From assembly GCA_948805675.1 (NCBI GenBank), contig CAQIBN010000001.1:48984-112983 (forward strand): a DNA stretch of 64,000 nt. The letters are read 5' to 3'. Position 1 is the stretch's first letter, and each line of letters begins with the position of its first letter. The translations under genes and the position numbers were made by a program. Below are positions 9,765 through 18,787 of this stretch, piece by piece. Below the pieces are notes generated by a model. It made no database searches. It was not told the origin of the DNA and saw only the letters and a list, made by a program, of their open reading frames with translations. This DNA comes from an uncultured Clostridia bacterium (GTDB lineage Bacteria; Bacillota; Clostridia; TANB77; CAG-508).

Positions 9765-9944
9765 TTGAAAAAGAGTTTGAATATTACATTTATTAATCCT
9801 AATACAGAAGAACAAATAGTACAAGCTATGGCAGGGTGTCTTGCTTATAATCTAGCTGAGAATGATGAAAAGATAAAATTTGACTACAAAAGTTCAAATA
9901 CTTATCAAAATTCTCACCAAATAGATGATGAATTAGAATTATAA
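9765..9944 (+). CDS. TnpW-like small transposon protein
   Basis: 59 residues starting at TTG 9765, with AAGGTGA just upstream (GTG 9756 is the alternative). The N-terminal motif LNITFINPNTEEQ resembles small proteins annotated TnpW in Tn4451-type elements, which typically begin with an (I/F)TF.NPN(T/S) stretch. The rest is acidic and probably helical. Its role is unknown. It precedes the AlbA-like gene by 80 bases. Confidence 0.5.
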   Translation: MKKSLNITFINPNTEEQIVQAMAGCLAYNLAENDEKIKFDYKSSNTYQNSHQIDDELEL

Positions 9945-10025
9945 AAATTTAGAAAAACACTATAAATTTTAAATAATTTATGCTATAATTTGAGCAAAGA
10001 AAAATTTATGTAGGAGAATAATTTT

Positions 10026-11438
10026 ATGGCAAATATAAATTTTTTAGAAAATGAAGTTATAGAATTTAAGAAAACAACAGGAGAATTAAAAGAAGGCATA
10101 ATTTCTATAGTTTCAATATTAAATAAACATCAAGGTGGAAAGCTATATTTTGGAATAAAAGATAATGGAGAAATAATTGGACAAGATGTATCAAGTAAAA
10201 CAATAAGAGAAGTTTCAAAAGCAATATCTGAAAATATAGAGCCAAAGATATATCCAGTTGTGAATAAAGTTAAATTAAATGACAAAGACTGTATATTAGT
10301 TGAATTTGAAGGAGATGACATTCCTTATTTAGCTTTTGGACGAGCTTATATGAGAGTCGGAGATGAAGATAGACAACTTTCAATGAAATAAATAAGAAAA
10401 ATAATTTTAAAGGATGAAAACGAAATAGGTAAATGGGAAAGCAAAATATCTGATTATACAATAGATGATATTGATGAAGAATTGTTAAAAGAGTTTATAG
10501 AAAAAGGTAGAAAAGCTAAAAGAATAAACTTTCCATATACGAACAAAGAAGAAATATTAAAGAAATTATCTTTAGTAAATAAGAGTAATGAATTATTAAA
10601 TGCAGGATACATCTTATTTGCGAAAGAGGCAAAACTTGAAATGCAAATGGCTATTTTTGCAACAGAAACAAAATTAACTTTTTTGGATATAGATCAAGTA
10701 TTTGGAAATATCTTTGAATTAATAGAAACAGGAGAAGGATATATTAGAAAAAATATAAAATGGCCTGTAAATTTTAAAAGTGGTGGAATGGAAAGAGTTG
10801 AAATACCAGAAATACCTTTAGAAGCAATAAGAGAAGCAATAATAAATTCACTTATTCATAGAGACTTTAAAAATCCAAAAAGTAATGAAGTAGCAATCTA
10901 TAAAGATAGAGTAGAAATATTTAATCCTGGAGAATTTCCAGAAGGATATAAACCAGAAGATTTTATTAAAGGAGAAGGATCTATTCCAAGAAATCCATTA
11001 ATAGCAAATACTTTATATTTATCAAAAGATATTGAAAAATGGGGTTCTGGCTTTAGGAGAATTACAGAAGTATGTGCAAAAGCAGATGTAAAAGTAAAAT
11101 TTGAAATTAGAAAAAATGGATTTATGGTTATTTTTTATAGAAAAACTGATGAAGAATTGCTTGACTTAACAGGAGAAAATAAAAATGTACAAGAAAAGAC
11201 GTATGAAAAGACGTATGAAAAGACGTATGAAAATATAGAAGAAAAAATAATTGAATTTTGTGTAGAAGCAAAATCAGCAAAGGAAATTTCAGGATTTTGT
11301 GGTTTTAAGAGTGTTGATAGATTTAAAAGAAATTATTTAAAACCATTATTAGAACAAGGCAAAATAAAAATGACAATACCAGAACAACCTAAAAATAGAA
11401 ATCAAAAATACATTGCAAATAATGGAGTAAATAAATGA
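10026..11438 (+). pseudogene. AlbA_2/RecG-like ATP-binding protein, with in-frame TAA
   Basis: The N-terminal part is an AlbA_2 (Schlafen-like) DNA-binding domain (ENEVIEFKKTTGELKEGI, GGKLYFGIKDNG). The C-terminal part carries the RecG-like ATP-binding fold (EIPLEAIREAIINSLIHRD, GSGFRRITE) and a winged-helix end. Such proteins are putative regulators carried by many Firmicutes elements. SD AGGAGA precedes ATG 10026. One TAA at 10389-10391 cuts the frame, which then continues without gap (IRKIILKDENE); the family has coding sequence there. Total length of 471 codons is normal. Three tandem 12 bp repeats at 11195-11230 encode KTYE units. Its end overlaps the next gene by ATGA. Confidence 0.75.
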
Positions 11439-12430
11439 GCAAAAAAGGAAAAAGTTATATTTTAATAGGAATAATTGCATTAATTATATTACTAATAGTT
11501 GGAATTTATTTTCAATCTAATAATAAAACTAATATCGATAATCAAAAAATAAATATTACTATAGATAATTCAAAGTTAAATATTTTTTACTTTTATGTAG
11601 GACAAGCAGATTGTACTTTAATAATAAATGAAGGACAAACGATGTTAATAGATACAGGAGATAAGACTGATGGTAAATTAATAGCTAATTGTCTAAAACA
11701 ATTAGGAATAGAAAAAATTGACTACTTAATAGGCACACATAGTGATGATGATCACATAGGTGGAATGACGGATATAGTAAATAATTTTGAAATAGGAAGT
11801 TTATATATGCCATTAAAAGAAGCAAATAATCAAAGTTATATTGAACTTAGTAAAAATGCTAATATAAAAAGAATTGAAATAAATGATATAATAAATATCG
11901 GAAGTGCTAATGCAATAATAAAATGGGTTGATAATATGGGAGAATATTCAGATAATAATTCATCAATTGTATTACAATTAAATTATAAAGATAAAAAGTA
12001 TCTATTTACAGGAGATATAGAAAAAAAAGTAGAAAATGAGCTAATTAAGCAAAATGCATTAGAAGAAATAGACATCTTAAAAGTGGCTCATCATGGGTCA
12101 AATAGTAGTACAAGTGAAAAGTTTTTAAATGAAATAAAACCTAAATCTGTAATTATTTCTTCAGGAAGTACATATAGTAAGTTCCCTAATATTGAGTGTC
12201 TAAAAAGGATATTAAAATTAGTAGATAAGGAAAATATCTTTATCACAGAAAGAGATGGAACAATTTGGATTACCAGCGATGGAGAGACAGAAGATAATAT
12301 TCAAAAATTAAACGATATAAATCTAGATGGAGCAAATAGCAAAATAAATCAAGAAGAATTAAATAGCGAATATTTAGAAAGCATACAAATTAGTATGTTT
12401 TCTTTTTTGAAAAAACTATTGAAAATATAA
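11435..12430 (+). CDS. ComEC/Rec2-type metallo-beta-lactamase-fold protein, membrane-anchored
   Basis: One N-terminal membrane segment (residues 8-26), then a metallo-beta-lactamase domain like the C-terminal domain of ComEC: FYVGQADCTLI, LIDTGD, metal-binding THSDDDHIGG, FTGDIEKKVE and VAHHGSNSS. It lacks the ComEC channel domain, so it is a stand-alone surface hydrolase, probably acting on nucleic acid or nucleotides outside the membrane. The start codon overlaps the stop of the AlbA/RecG-like gene (ATGA), so translation is coupled. Confidence 0.8.
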   Translation: MSKKGKSYILIGIIALIILLIVGIYFQSNNKTNIDNQKINITIDNSKLNIFYFYVGQADCTLIINEGQTMLIDTGDKTDGKLIANCLKQLGIEKIDYLIGTHSDDDHIGGMTDIVNNFEIGSLYMPLKEANNQSYIELSKNANIKRIEINDIINIGSANAIIKWVDNMGEYSDNNSSIVLQLNYKDKKYLFTGDIEKKVENELIKQNALEEIDILKVAHHGSNSSTSEKFLNEIKPKSVIISSGSTYSKFPNIECLKRILKLVDKENIFITERDGTIWITSDGETEDNIQKLNDINLDGANSKINQEELNSEYLESIQISMFSFLKKLLKI

Positions 12431-12557
12431 ATTAAAGAGAGTATAATAACTACAGTTTTTAATCAATGTTAATTTATTATATTTTTAAATTTATTTCATG
12501 TATATTTCCATACATAGAATTCACAAAAAACAATTTAATATAGAAAGGAGAATGCCT

Positions 12558-13448
12558 TTGAAATTAGACTTAGGACTTAAATTAGCAAATAATATATTGC
12601 AAAGCAAAGAAATTTCAAACTTTATTCAAGAGTTATCAAATACATTAAAAGATAATAATGTTTTAGCTTATAAAGATTATGATAGCACAAAGTTTACAAG
12701 AGAGAATGAAGAAAAACTATGGGATAAGAAAGAAAAATTGATTTCTGAAAGTATAACCGAGAATAATATAGGAAATGCAGAAGAAGATAAATTATATGAA
12801 ATATCATATACAAATTCAAAAGGATACGGCGTTATTGAATTTGATGAAAATTATAGTAATAGAAAAAGTATATTAGTTGATAATGAAAAATTACCTCAAA
12901 CTACAAAAAAAGGAATGTTTTTTAGAAAAGTAAATGACAATTATGTTTTAGATAAAGTAACTACAGAAAAAGTATATAATGAAATGAAAAATTATGAAAA
13001 AGAATTAATCAATGAGCAAAATAATACTTTAAAAGAAATGAGGAAGGAAGGTTCAACATATAAAGTAACACATCTAGAAGATGATTGTGAAGATTGGCGT
13101 ACAGAACTTACTAATATAGATACAGGAGAAACATTTCAAGAATTAGAATTTCCACATGATGTATATCATGAAGTTGGGGTAAATTCATTGGTTAAATATG
13201 AAAATGGAAAATATAGTGTGGTAGAAGGAACAAATGTATATGATTTATACCCCAATATAATAGAAAACTATTGTGAAAACGAAGGTGTTTATATAACACA
13301 AAATGGTAAATACGAAACAGCAGATGAGTTATATAAATCAATAAATATGAGCCATAAAGATAAAATTGTAAGAAATGTTACAAATACAATTGAGAAAATA
13401 CTGAAGTTTGCAGTAAACAAATTAGTAGAATTAGTAAAGAATAAGTAA
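12558..13448 (+). CDS. hypothetical protein, possibly with a DUF3006-like segment
   Basis: 296 residues from TTG 12558 (SD AAAGGAG, 7 bases spacing); an in-frame ATG at 12552 is too close to the SD. No signal peptide or membrane segment. The segment around VIEFDEN...GMFFRKVNDNYVLDKVTTEK resembles the short DUF3006 proteins that often accompany ComEC-like hydrolases, which fits its position directly after such a gene. A second similar module (TNIDTGETFQ...LVKYENGKYSVVEG) follows. Function unknown; the similarity is weak. Confidence 0.5.
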   Translation: MKLDLGLKLANNILQSKEISNFIQELSNTLKDNNVLAYKDYDSTKFTRENEEKLWDKKEKLISESITENNIGNAEEDKLYEISYTNSKGYGVIEFDENYSNRKSILVDNEKLPQTTKKGMFFRKVNDNYVLDKVTTEKVYNEMKNYEKELINEQNNTLKEMRKEGSTYKVTHLEDDCEDWRTELTNIDTGETFQELEFPHDVYHEVGVNSLVKYENGKYSVVEGTNVYDLYPNIIENYCENEGVYITQNGKYETADELYKSINMSHKDKIVRNVTNTIEKILKFAVNKLVELVKNK

Positions 13449-13501
13449 TAAATTAATATTCTAATATATAAAAAGAAGATGATATTAGGGAAGGAGAGAA
13501 T

Positions 13502-13693
13502 ATGATTAGAAAAGTAGGAAATTTTCCATATAATATTTCTAAGTTTGAGAAAGAAGCAGAAAAATTATTTCCAAACGAAGATATTATAGTTGGAGCAATG
13601 GATGAGGCAAACGAAGAAATAATACAAAATTTTTTAGATAATGTTTTGAAATATGAAATAGCTGAGAAAAATTCAAATAACAGAAATAAATAA
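13502..13693 (+). CDS. small hypothetical protein
   Basis: 63 residues, acidic and probably helical, with a good SD (AAGGAGAG) before ATG 13502. It lies immediately upstream of the recombinase gene. It could be a recombination directionality factor, since those are small and often encoded next to the recombinase. Nothing in its sequence proves this. Confidence 0.5.
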   Translation: MIRKVGNFPYNISKFEKEAEKLFPNEDIIVGAMDEANEEIIQNFLDNVLKYEIAEKNSNNRNK

Positions 13694-13784
13694 AGAAAAT
13701 TATTGAAAAAATGAGTTTAATATGCTAAAATGTAACAGAACGGAAATAAAGATACAGAAAAACAAAAAAGAAAGTAGTGATGTT

Positions 13785-15365
13785 ATGAAAATTGCAGCAT
13801 ATGCAAGAGTATCAACTGAAAAAGAATCACAAGTTGAATCATTTGAAAAGCAAATAGAGTTTTTTAATGAATTTACTAAAAAGAATGGATATGAATTGTA
13901 CAAGCTATATGCAGATGAAGGAATATCAGGAAAGCAAATAAAACACAGAAAACAATTCCAACAAATGATGCAAGATGCCAAAGCAAATAAATTTGATAAA
14001 GTAGTAGTAAAAGACGTAAGCCGTTTTGCAAGAAATACAGTAGATTTACTACAAAGCATTAGAGAGCTAAAATCTTATGGAATAGAAGTCGATTTCTTAA
14101 ACAACGGAGAAATAATGGAAGGCGGTTCAGAGTTTATACTAACCATTTTAGGAGCAATGGCTCAACAAGAAAGTGCCAATATGTCTAAAAGGGTTAAATT
14201 TGGAAAAGACATTACTGCAAAAAAAGGAAGAGTTCCAAATATCGTATTTGGATATGATAAAATTCCAGATGAAAGATATACTTTAAAAATAAATGAAGAA
14301 GAAGCAAAAATCGTAAAAGAAATATTTGAAAGCTATGTATATAAAGGAATTGGAACAACAAAAATTGCGTGGGACTTAAATGATAGAGGAATAAGAACAA
14401 AGAAAACAAAATCAAAATGGGTACAAACTTCTATTGTGAGAATGCTTAAAAATCCAATATATACAGGACGAGTAACGAATAAAAAATCAGAAGTCACAGA
14501 CTTTATAACAGGAACAAGAAAAGATTTGCCAGAAGAAGAATGGATTACAGTAGAAAGACCAGAAATGAGAATCATATCAGATGAATTATTTAATAGAGCA
14601 CAAGAGATTTTAGCACAAAGGTCAAACGAATTTAAGTTAAACAATAAAAGAGAAAAAACAGAATATGTATTTAGTACACTTATCTATTGCAAACATTGTG
14701 GTTATTCATTTAGAAGAATAAGAAGAAAATACACAAATGATGGACCAGAATATATAAGATGGGTATGTAGTGGAAGAAACTCAATGGGGGTGGGGTCTTG
14801 CCCTAACACAACAGTAATTGATGAAGAAGAACTTTTAAATGCCATAAAAGAATATCTAAAAAGCATCATTTCAAACAAAAAGAACTTTATGAAGGCAGTT
14901 GAAAAAGAGTTTGAAAAAATTAATAAATTAAGAGAAAGTAATGAAAGAAGTGAAGAAAGTTTGATGGCAGAAATAGAAAAAGTAACTGTCAAAAAACAAA
15001 AATATATGGAAATGTTCCAAAATGAAGTAATTAATATACAAGAACTAAAGAAATACACTAATCCATTAAATGAAGATATAGCAAGGCTAGAAAGAGAGCT
15101 AAAACTAATCACATCAGAAATAAAAGAAAAAGATGTATTAGAAAAGGAATTATCAAAAACAATTAGTACAGTAGATGATATATTAAATAATAAAACAATT
15201 ACAAATGCAATGCTAAAAACAATAATAGATGTAATTGAAGTAGATAGTGATTCAAATGTAGAAGTAAGACTAAAGCTATTAAATGAAATAGGAAGCGGGC
15301 CAACTGTTATAACTAATTTTAATGATACTAACCCAACCGTTACGAAAAGTAACGTCGGTACATAA
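13785..15365 (+). CDS. large serine recombinase of element 1
   Basis: TnpX/SpoIVCA-type large serine recombinase, predicted to excise the element from spoIIID. The N-terminal catalytic domain has the nucleophile Ser in YARVSTEKESQ and the helix SRFARNTVDLL; then the recombinase domain (residues about 165-290), a Cys4 zinc ribbon (CKHCGYSF ... WVCSG ... SCPN) and a long coiled coil. The start was set at ATG 13785, where the conserved domain begins; ATG 13722 is an alternative. The stop codon TAA at 15363-15365 comes from the host side of the junction. In the excised circle the frame would instead run eight residues further into the left end and stop at 5300. No CGG interrupts this recombinase. 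Confidence 0.93.
   Translation: MKIAAYARVSTEKESQVESFEKQIEFFNEFTKKNGYELYKLYADEGISGKQIKHRKQFQQMMQDAKANKFDKVVVKDVSRFARNTVDLLQSIRELKSYGIEVDFLNNGEIMEGGSEFILTILGAMAQQESANMSKRVKFGKDITAKKGRVPNIVFGYDKIPDERYTLKINEEEAKIVKEIFESYVYKGIGTTKIAWDLNDRGIRTKKTKSKWVQTSIVRMLKNPIYTGRVTNKKSEVTDFITGTRKDLPEEEWITVERPEMRIISDELFNRAQEILAQRSNEFKLNNKREKTEYVFSTLIYCKHCGYSFRRIRRKYTNDGPEYIRWVCSGRNSMGVGSCPNTTVIDEEELLNAIKEYLKSIISNKKNFMKAVEKEFEKINKLRESNERSEESLMAEIEKVTVKKQKYMEMFQNEVINIQELKKYTNPLNEDIARLERELKLITSEIKEKDVLEKELSKTISTVDDILNNKTITNAMLKTIIDVIEVDSDSNVEVRLKLLNEIGSGPTVITNFNDTNPTVTKSNVGT
15336..15362. other. right attachment site of element 1
   Basis: The left-hand arm of the presumed attP (15336-15359, starting ACCGTT), running into the core GTACA at 15358-15362. 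It overlaps the last codons of the recombinase gene. The predicted crossover dinucleotide is CA at 15361-15362 (5272-5273 on the left), the centre of the 52 bp palindrome of the circular form. Confidence 0.85.
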
Positions 15366-15504
15366 AGATGTAAGCGAAAGACTATGCAATATAAATCCTG
15401 GATTAGCACAAGAAGTAAGAGAAATCTTAGACGAAAATAAAGCAGAAAGGCATATTAGAGGAGGAATGGCAACAAAATTAAAATATAGTCATAAAGATGA
15501 ATGA
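15358..15504 (+). pseudogene. spoIIID: SpoIIID, 3' part, no start codon of its own
   Basis: Encodes the C-terminal half of SpoIIID: VHKDVSERL, then LAQEVREILDENKAERHIRGG and ATKLKYSHKD, matching the family consensus (VHKDLTERL ... RHLRGGEATKLKY). It has no SD or start and is only expressed after joining with the 5' part at 5110. The reading frames of the two halves agree exactly across the shared GTACA. The gene is not decayed: both halves follow the SpoIIID consensus, supporting functional reconstruction in the mother cell. Confidence 0.93.
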
Positions 15505-15541
15505 AAATTAACAATCAAATAATAATATACAAGGAGAAAGC

Positions 15542-16120
15542 ATGAATATACAGGAAATAAAGGAATCTACAGCAAAAATATTGGGAAAAAACATTATTTA
15601 TTATAAAGAAATTGATTCTACCCAAAACAAAGCAAAAAATTTAATAAATACAAAAATAGAAAATGGTACAATTATTCTAGCAGATAGTCAATATAAAGGA
15701 AGAGGTACTAAAGAAAATATTTGGTATACAGGTAAAGGAAAAAATATAGCAATGACTTTAATTATTTTTCCAAAATGTAATATAGAAGACTTATTAGGTC
15801 TTACTAAGTTAATTTCAGAATGTATAGTAACTACAATTAGAGAGTTATATAGTTATGAATTAACAATAAAATATCCTAATGATGTATTTTTAAATGGCAA
15901 AAAAATAGCAGGAATATTAACAGAAACTAGTACAAATAAAAATCAAGTAAATCATATATTAATAGGCATAGGCATGAATATTAACGAGGATAATTTTAAT
16001 GTAGATACAGTAAATATTGCTACATCATTAAAAAGAGAATATAATAAAGAGTTCTCAAGAGAAGAAATTATAAAAAGATTCTTAGAGATTTTCGAAAATA
16101 ATATAAAATCAATAATATAA
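15542..16120 (+). CDS. birA: biotin--protein ligase (no HTH domain)
   Basis: Attaches biotin to acetyl-CoA carboxylase or other biotin enzymes through biotinyl-AMP. Motifs: EIDSTQNKAKN, the ATP/biotin loop variant KGRGTKENIWYTG (usually GRGRRGR), IKYPNDVFLNGKKIAGILTE and IGIGMNIN. At 192 residues it contains only the catalytic core: no N-terminal DNA-binding domain and only a short or missing C-terminal domain, so it cannot act as a repressor. SD AAGGAGA precedes ATG 15542. It lies just downstream of spoIIID. Confidence 0.88.
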   Translation: MNIQEIKESTAKILGKNIIYYKEIDSTQNKAKNLINTKIENGTIILADSQYKGRGTKENIWYTGKGKNIAMTLIIFPKCNIEDLLGLTKLISECIVTTIRELYSYELTIKYPNDVFLNGKKIAGILTETSTNKNQVNHILIGIGMNINEDNFNVDTVNIATSLKREYNKEFSREEIIKRFLEIFENNIKSII

Positions 16121-16169
16121 AAAGTTTAGAAAATTAAAATAAATTTATTTTATATTGATAGTATTAAAG

Positions 16170-16195
16170 TAGACATGAAAAGTGTCTATTTTTTT
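16170..16195 (+). terminator. terminator after birA
   Basis: Stem TAGACA/TGTCTA with a 7-base loop and seven T. Confidence 0.75.
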
Positions 16196-16659
16196 ATATA
16201 ATATAATAGTAAGTTTCTATTGTGGAGTAAAATGTAACTTATACAAAATTTTTCTAATTGTATAAAATAATTACAAACAATTTTTTTCAAAAATTTGCAC
16301 ATAAACAATTAAAAATGGACTGTAAGAGTATTAATTAAGAAATAGATATAAATCCAGCTCACTATTGTTCTGAGTAACTTTTTTGTTACTAATAATCCTT
16401 AAAGGTATTTTACTTTAAAATGTATTTTTAATAGATTATGGGCAAAATGTAGATAAGGTATATTATTAAATAATGTAATATTAAATTATGTGTGATTAGT
16501 AATTTTTTTTTATTAAAGTTAAATTTAAAATACTATATTACTTTGACTTTAATATATTCATGTGTTAGAATATTTTTGTAAAAATAAAGTATTACAGTAC
16601 TATTTTTTACAAATTTAGCAAATAATTAGTTATATAATATAAAAAATGTTGGAGGAATT
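16196..16659. other. intergenic region before era
   Basis: AT-rich, no coding region recognised. A small hairpin GTAAC-T6-GTTAC lies near 16375-16390. The era SD (GGAGG) sits at the end. No riboswitch or tRNA is seen. Confidence 0.4.
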
Positions 16660-17568
16660 ATGGAAGAAGAATTTAAGTCTGGGTTTGTTTCTATGGTTGG
16701 TAGAACAAATGTTGGGAAATCTAGTATTATAAATGCTTTGGTAGGAGAAAAAGTTGCAGCAATAGCTAACAAACCACAAACAACAAGAAATGCTATAAGA
16801 GCTATTGTGAATAGAGAAAAATTGCAAATTATTTTTATAGATACACCAGGAATTCATAAGCCTAAAACTAAACTTGGTAATACTATGGTAGAAACAGCTT
16901 TTGGAACAATTGGTGATGTAGATGTAATATTATTTGTAGTAGATGCGACCTCTGATGAGATTGGTAGAGGTGATAGAATAATATTAGATAAAATAAAAGA
17001 CTCTAATCAAAAAGTTATTTTAATAATTAATAAGATAGATTTAATAGATAGAGAAAAATTAGCTAAAACAATAGATTTATATAAAAATGAATATAATTTT
17101 GAAGCTATCATTCCAGTTTCTGTAACAAAAAATAAAAATATTGATATTATAATAGATGAGATAAAAAAGAACTTAAATGAAGGTCCTGCATATTATGATA
17201 TAGAAGAATATACAGATCAGACTATGAGACAGCTAGTAGAAGAAACTGTTAGAGAAAAGGCTCTTAAACTTTTAAATGATGAAGTTCCTCATGGTTTATA
17301 TATAGAAACTGAAAAAATGAAAAAAAGAAAAACAATAGAAAAAAAGCCAATTTATGATGTAGAAGTGATAATATATTGTTTAAAAAATTCACATAAGGGT
17401 ATTATAATAGGTAAAGATGGTAATATGTTAAAACGAATAGGAACATATGCAAGGCAAGATTTGGAAAAAATGTTAGATACAAAAATTAACTTAAAACTAT
17501 GGGTTAAAATTAAAGAAGATTGGCTTAATGATGATAAAATTGTAAAAAAATTTAAATTAGAATCATAA
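16660..17568 (+). CDS. era: GTPase Era
   Basis: Ribosome assembly GTPase binding the 16S rRNA 3' end. G1 GRTNVGKSS, switch region KPQTTRNAI, G3 DTPGIHKPK, G4 NKIDL, and a C-terminal KH domain with GIIIGKDGNMLKRIG. At 302 residues it has the normal length. SD GGAGG is 6 bases before ATG. It begins the era-yqzL-recO cluster common in Bacillota. Confidence 0.96.
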   Translation: MEEEFKSGFVSMVGRTNVGKSSIINALVGEKVAAIANKPQTTRNAIRAIVNREKLQIIFIDTPGIHKPKTKLGNTMVETAFGTIGDVDVILFVVDATSDEIGRGDRIILDKIKDSNQKVILIINKIDLIDREKLAKTIDLYKNEYNFEAIIPVSVTKNKNIDIIIDEIKKNLNEGPAYYDIEEYTDQTMRQLVEETVREKALKLLNDEVPHGLYIETEKMKKRKTIEKKPIYDVEVIIYCLKNSHKGIIIGKDGNMLKRIGTYARQDLEKMLDTKINLKLWVKIKEDWLNDDKIVKKFKLES

Positions 17569-17701
17569 TTAAACATAATTTTATTTAAAGATATAAAATT
17601 AATATATAATTTTTGTAAAAATTGTAAGAATAAATTTTTGGAAAAAGGCAAATGATAAGACTAAAGTTAATTTATTACTTTATGATAAGGAGTGATTGCA
17701 C

Positions 17702-17863
17702 ATGATAAAACAATTAGCATGGAATACTTTTAAGAATACAGGAAATATAGATACATTTCTAGAATTAGTTGAAGTAGAAAACATAGAAAAAAATTTAAAG
17801 GTGAATGAATATGGGGATAATAAAGACGAAGGGAATAATTATTTCGGAAAACAACATGTCTGA
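17702..17863 (+). CDS. yqzL: YqzL family protein
   Basis: 53 residues containing AWNTFKNTGNIDTFLEL, the YqzL signature (W..F..TGNID.YL). In Bacillus yqzL also sits between era and recO, which supports the call. SD AAGGAG precedes ATG 17702. The 3' half overlaps the start of recO (17811) in another frame, suggesting coupled translation. Function unknown. Confidence 0.8.
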   Translation: MIKQLAWNTFKNTGNIDTFLELVEVENIEKNLKVNEYGDNKDEGNNYFGKQHV

Positions 17864-18537
17864 TTTTGATAAAATGGTAACATTATTAACCCCTACAGGG
17901 AAAATTGGGTGCTTTGCGAAACGGTGCAAGAAGACCAAAAAGCTTACTTATGGCAGGCACTCAATATTTATGTTTTGGTGAATATATGTTATATAAGTCT
18001 GCAAGTTCATATAATATTAATTCTTGTGATACAATAGAAATTTTTTATCCAATTAGAATCGATTTAGATAAATTAAAATTTTCAGCACATATTACTAAAA
18101 TTATAAATGATGTTACTGATGAAAATCAAAATACATATAAAATTTTACAATTGATTTTAAATACATTATATATTATATCTGAAACAGATAAAAATTTAGA
18201 TATGGTATTATCTGTGTTTAAACTAAGGTTGTTATGTTATTTGGGGTTTACCCCTAGAATAAGAGATTGTATTAAATGTAGAAAATCAGAAAACATTAAT
18301 TTTTTTAGTTTATATGATAGTGGTTTTAAATGTAAAAATTGTGGAAGAGTAGATAAGTCTTGTATAGAGATAAGTGATGCTACAGTAAATGCTATAAAAT
18401 ATATAGTTATGGCTCCAGATAAAAAAATATTTTCTTTTAATTTATCTGAAAATTCATTAAAAGAATTAGAACTTGTAACAAAACTGTACATGAATGATAA
18501 ATTGGAAAAAGAATATAAATTAGAGGATTTGTTTTAA
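17811..18537 (+). CDS. recO: RecO recombination mediator, +1 frameshift at CGG
   Basis: DNA repair mediator that loads RecA with RecF/RecR. The N-terminal OB fold starts at ATG 17811 (SD AAAGGTGA): MGIIKTKGIIISENN, DKMVTLLTPTGKIGCFAK. Codon 38 is CGG (17922-17924); reading on gives a non-RecO frame, while skipping the C reads GGT GCA AGA AGA, i.e. GARRPKS, the exact RecO consensus following AK. The rest is normal: AGTQYLCFGEYMLY, helical domain, zinc site CIKCRKSE ... CKNC. The joined length of 241 residues is normal for RecO. So the gene looks intact apart from one extra base placed exactly before a conserved Gly codon. Confidence 0.92.
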
Positions 18538-18542
18538 AAATT

Positions 18543-18576
18543 AACCTGTATACTAAAAGTATATGGGTTATTTTTA
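18543..18576 (+). terminator. terminator after recO
   Basis: A 12 bp stem (AACCTGTATACT with AGTATATGGGTT, mostly paired) and a T-run. Confidence 0.7.
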
Positions 18577-18787
18577 TGGTTATATAAAGGATGTTATAAT
18601 AATTAATATTTACAAATAGATAAAATAGCAATATCATATTATAATTATTAGGATGATAAAAATGAAAGGAAATGAGAGAAAAATAAACATATTGTATTAA
18701 TAAATAACATCAATCCCAATAATTTGACAGTATTTGTAATATATGGTAAAATAAAAATGTTATGTATAGTAGGAAAGAAGGTTTAAA

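Larger units (their letters stand above)
5274..15362 (+). mobile_element. Element 1: 10,089 bp Tn4451-like intervening element in spoIIID
   Basis: The limits are set by the five-base core GTACA shared at both ends and by the split SpoIIID frame. Contents in order: repL (with a stop codon), MobV relaxase, a reverse-strand gene of unknown function, a DUF6076 gene, a TnpW-like small gene, an AlbA/RecG-like gene (with a stop codon), a metallo-beta-lactamase gene, two genes of unknown function, and a large serine recombinase at the right end. A MobV relaxase plus a TnpX-type recombinase is the Tn4451 arrangement. Joining the two ends gives a 52 bp imperfect palindrome (15336-15362 plus 5274-5298) whose centre falls in the shared core, as in attP sites of large serine recombinases. 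Precise excision would rebuild spoIIID. Confidence 0.92.

Noticed and set aside
11195..11230. Three 12 bp tandem repeats as a mobile or CRISPR-like feature
   Set aside because: They are an in-frame coding repeat (KTYE units) inside the AlbA/RecG-like gene linker.
14702..15409. 235-codon reverse-strand frame across the recombinase gene
   Set aside because: It lies entirely antisense to a well-supported recombinase, is hydrophobic nonsense rich in Ser/Phe/Ile, and has no SD.
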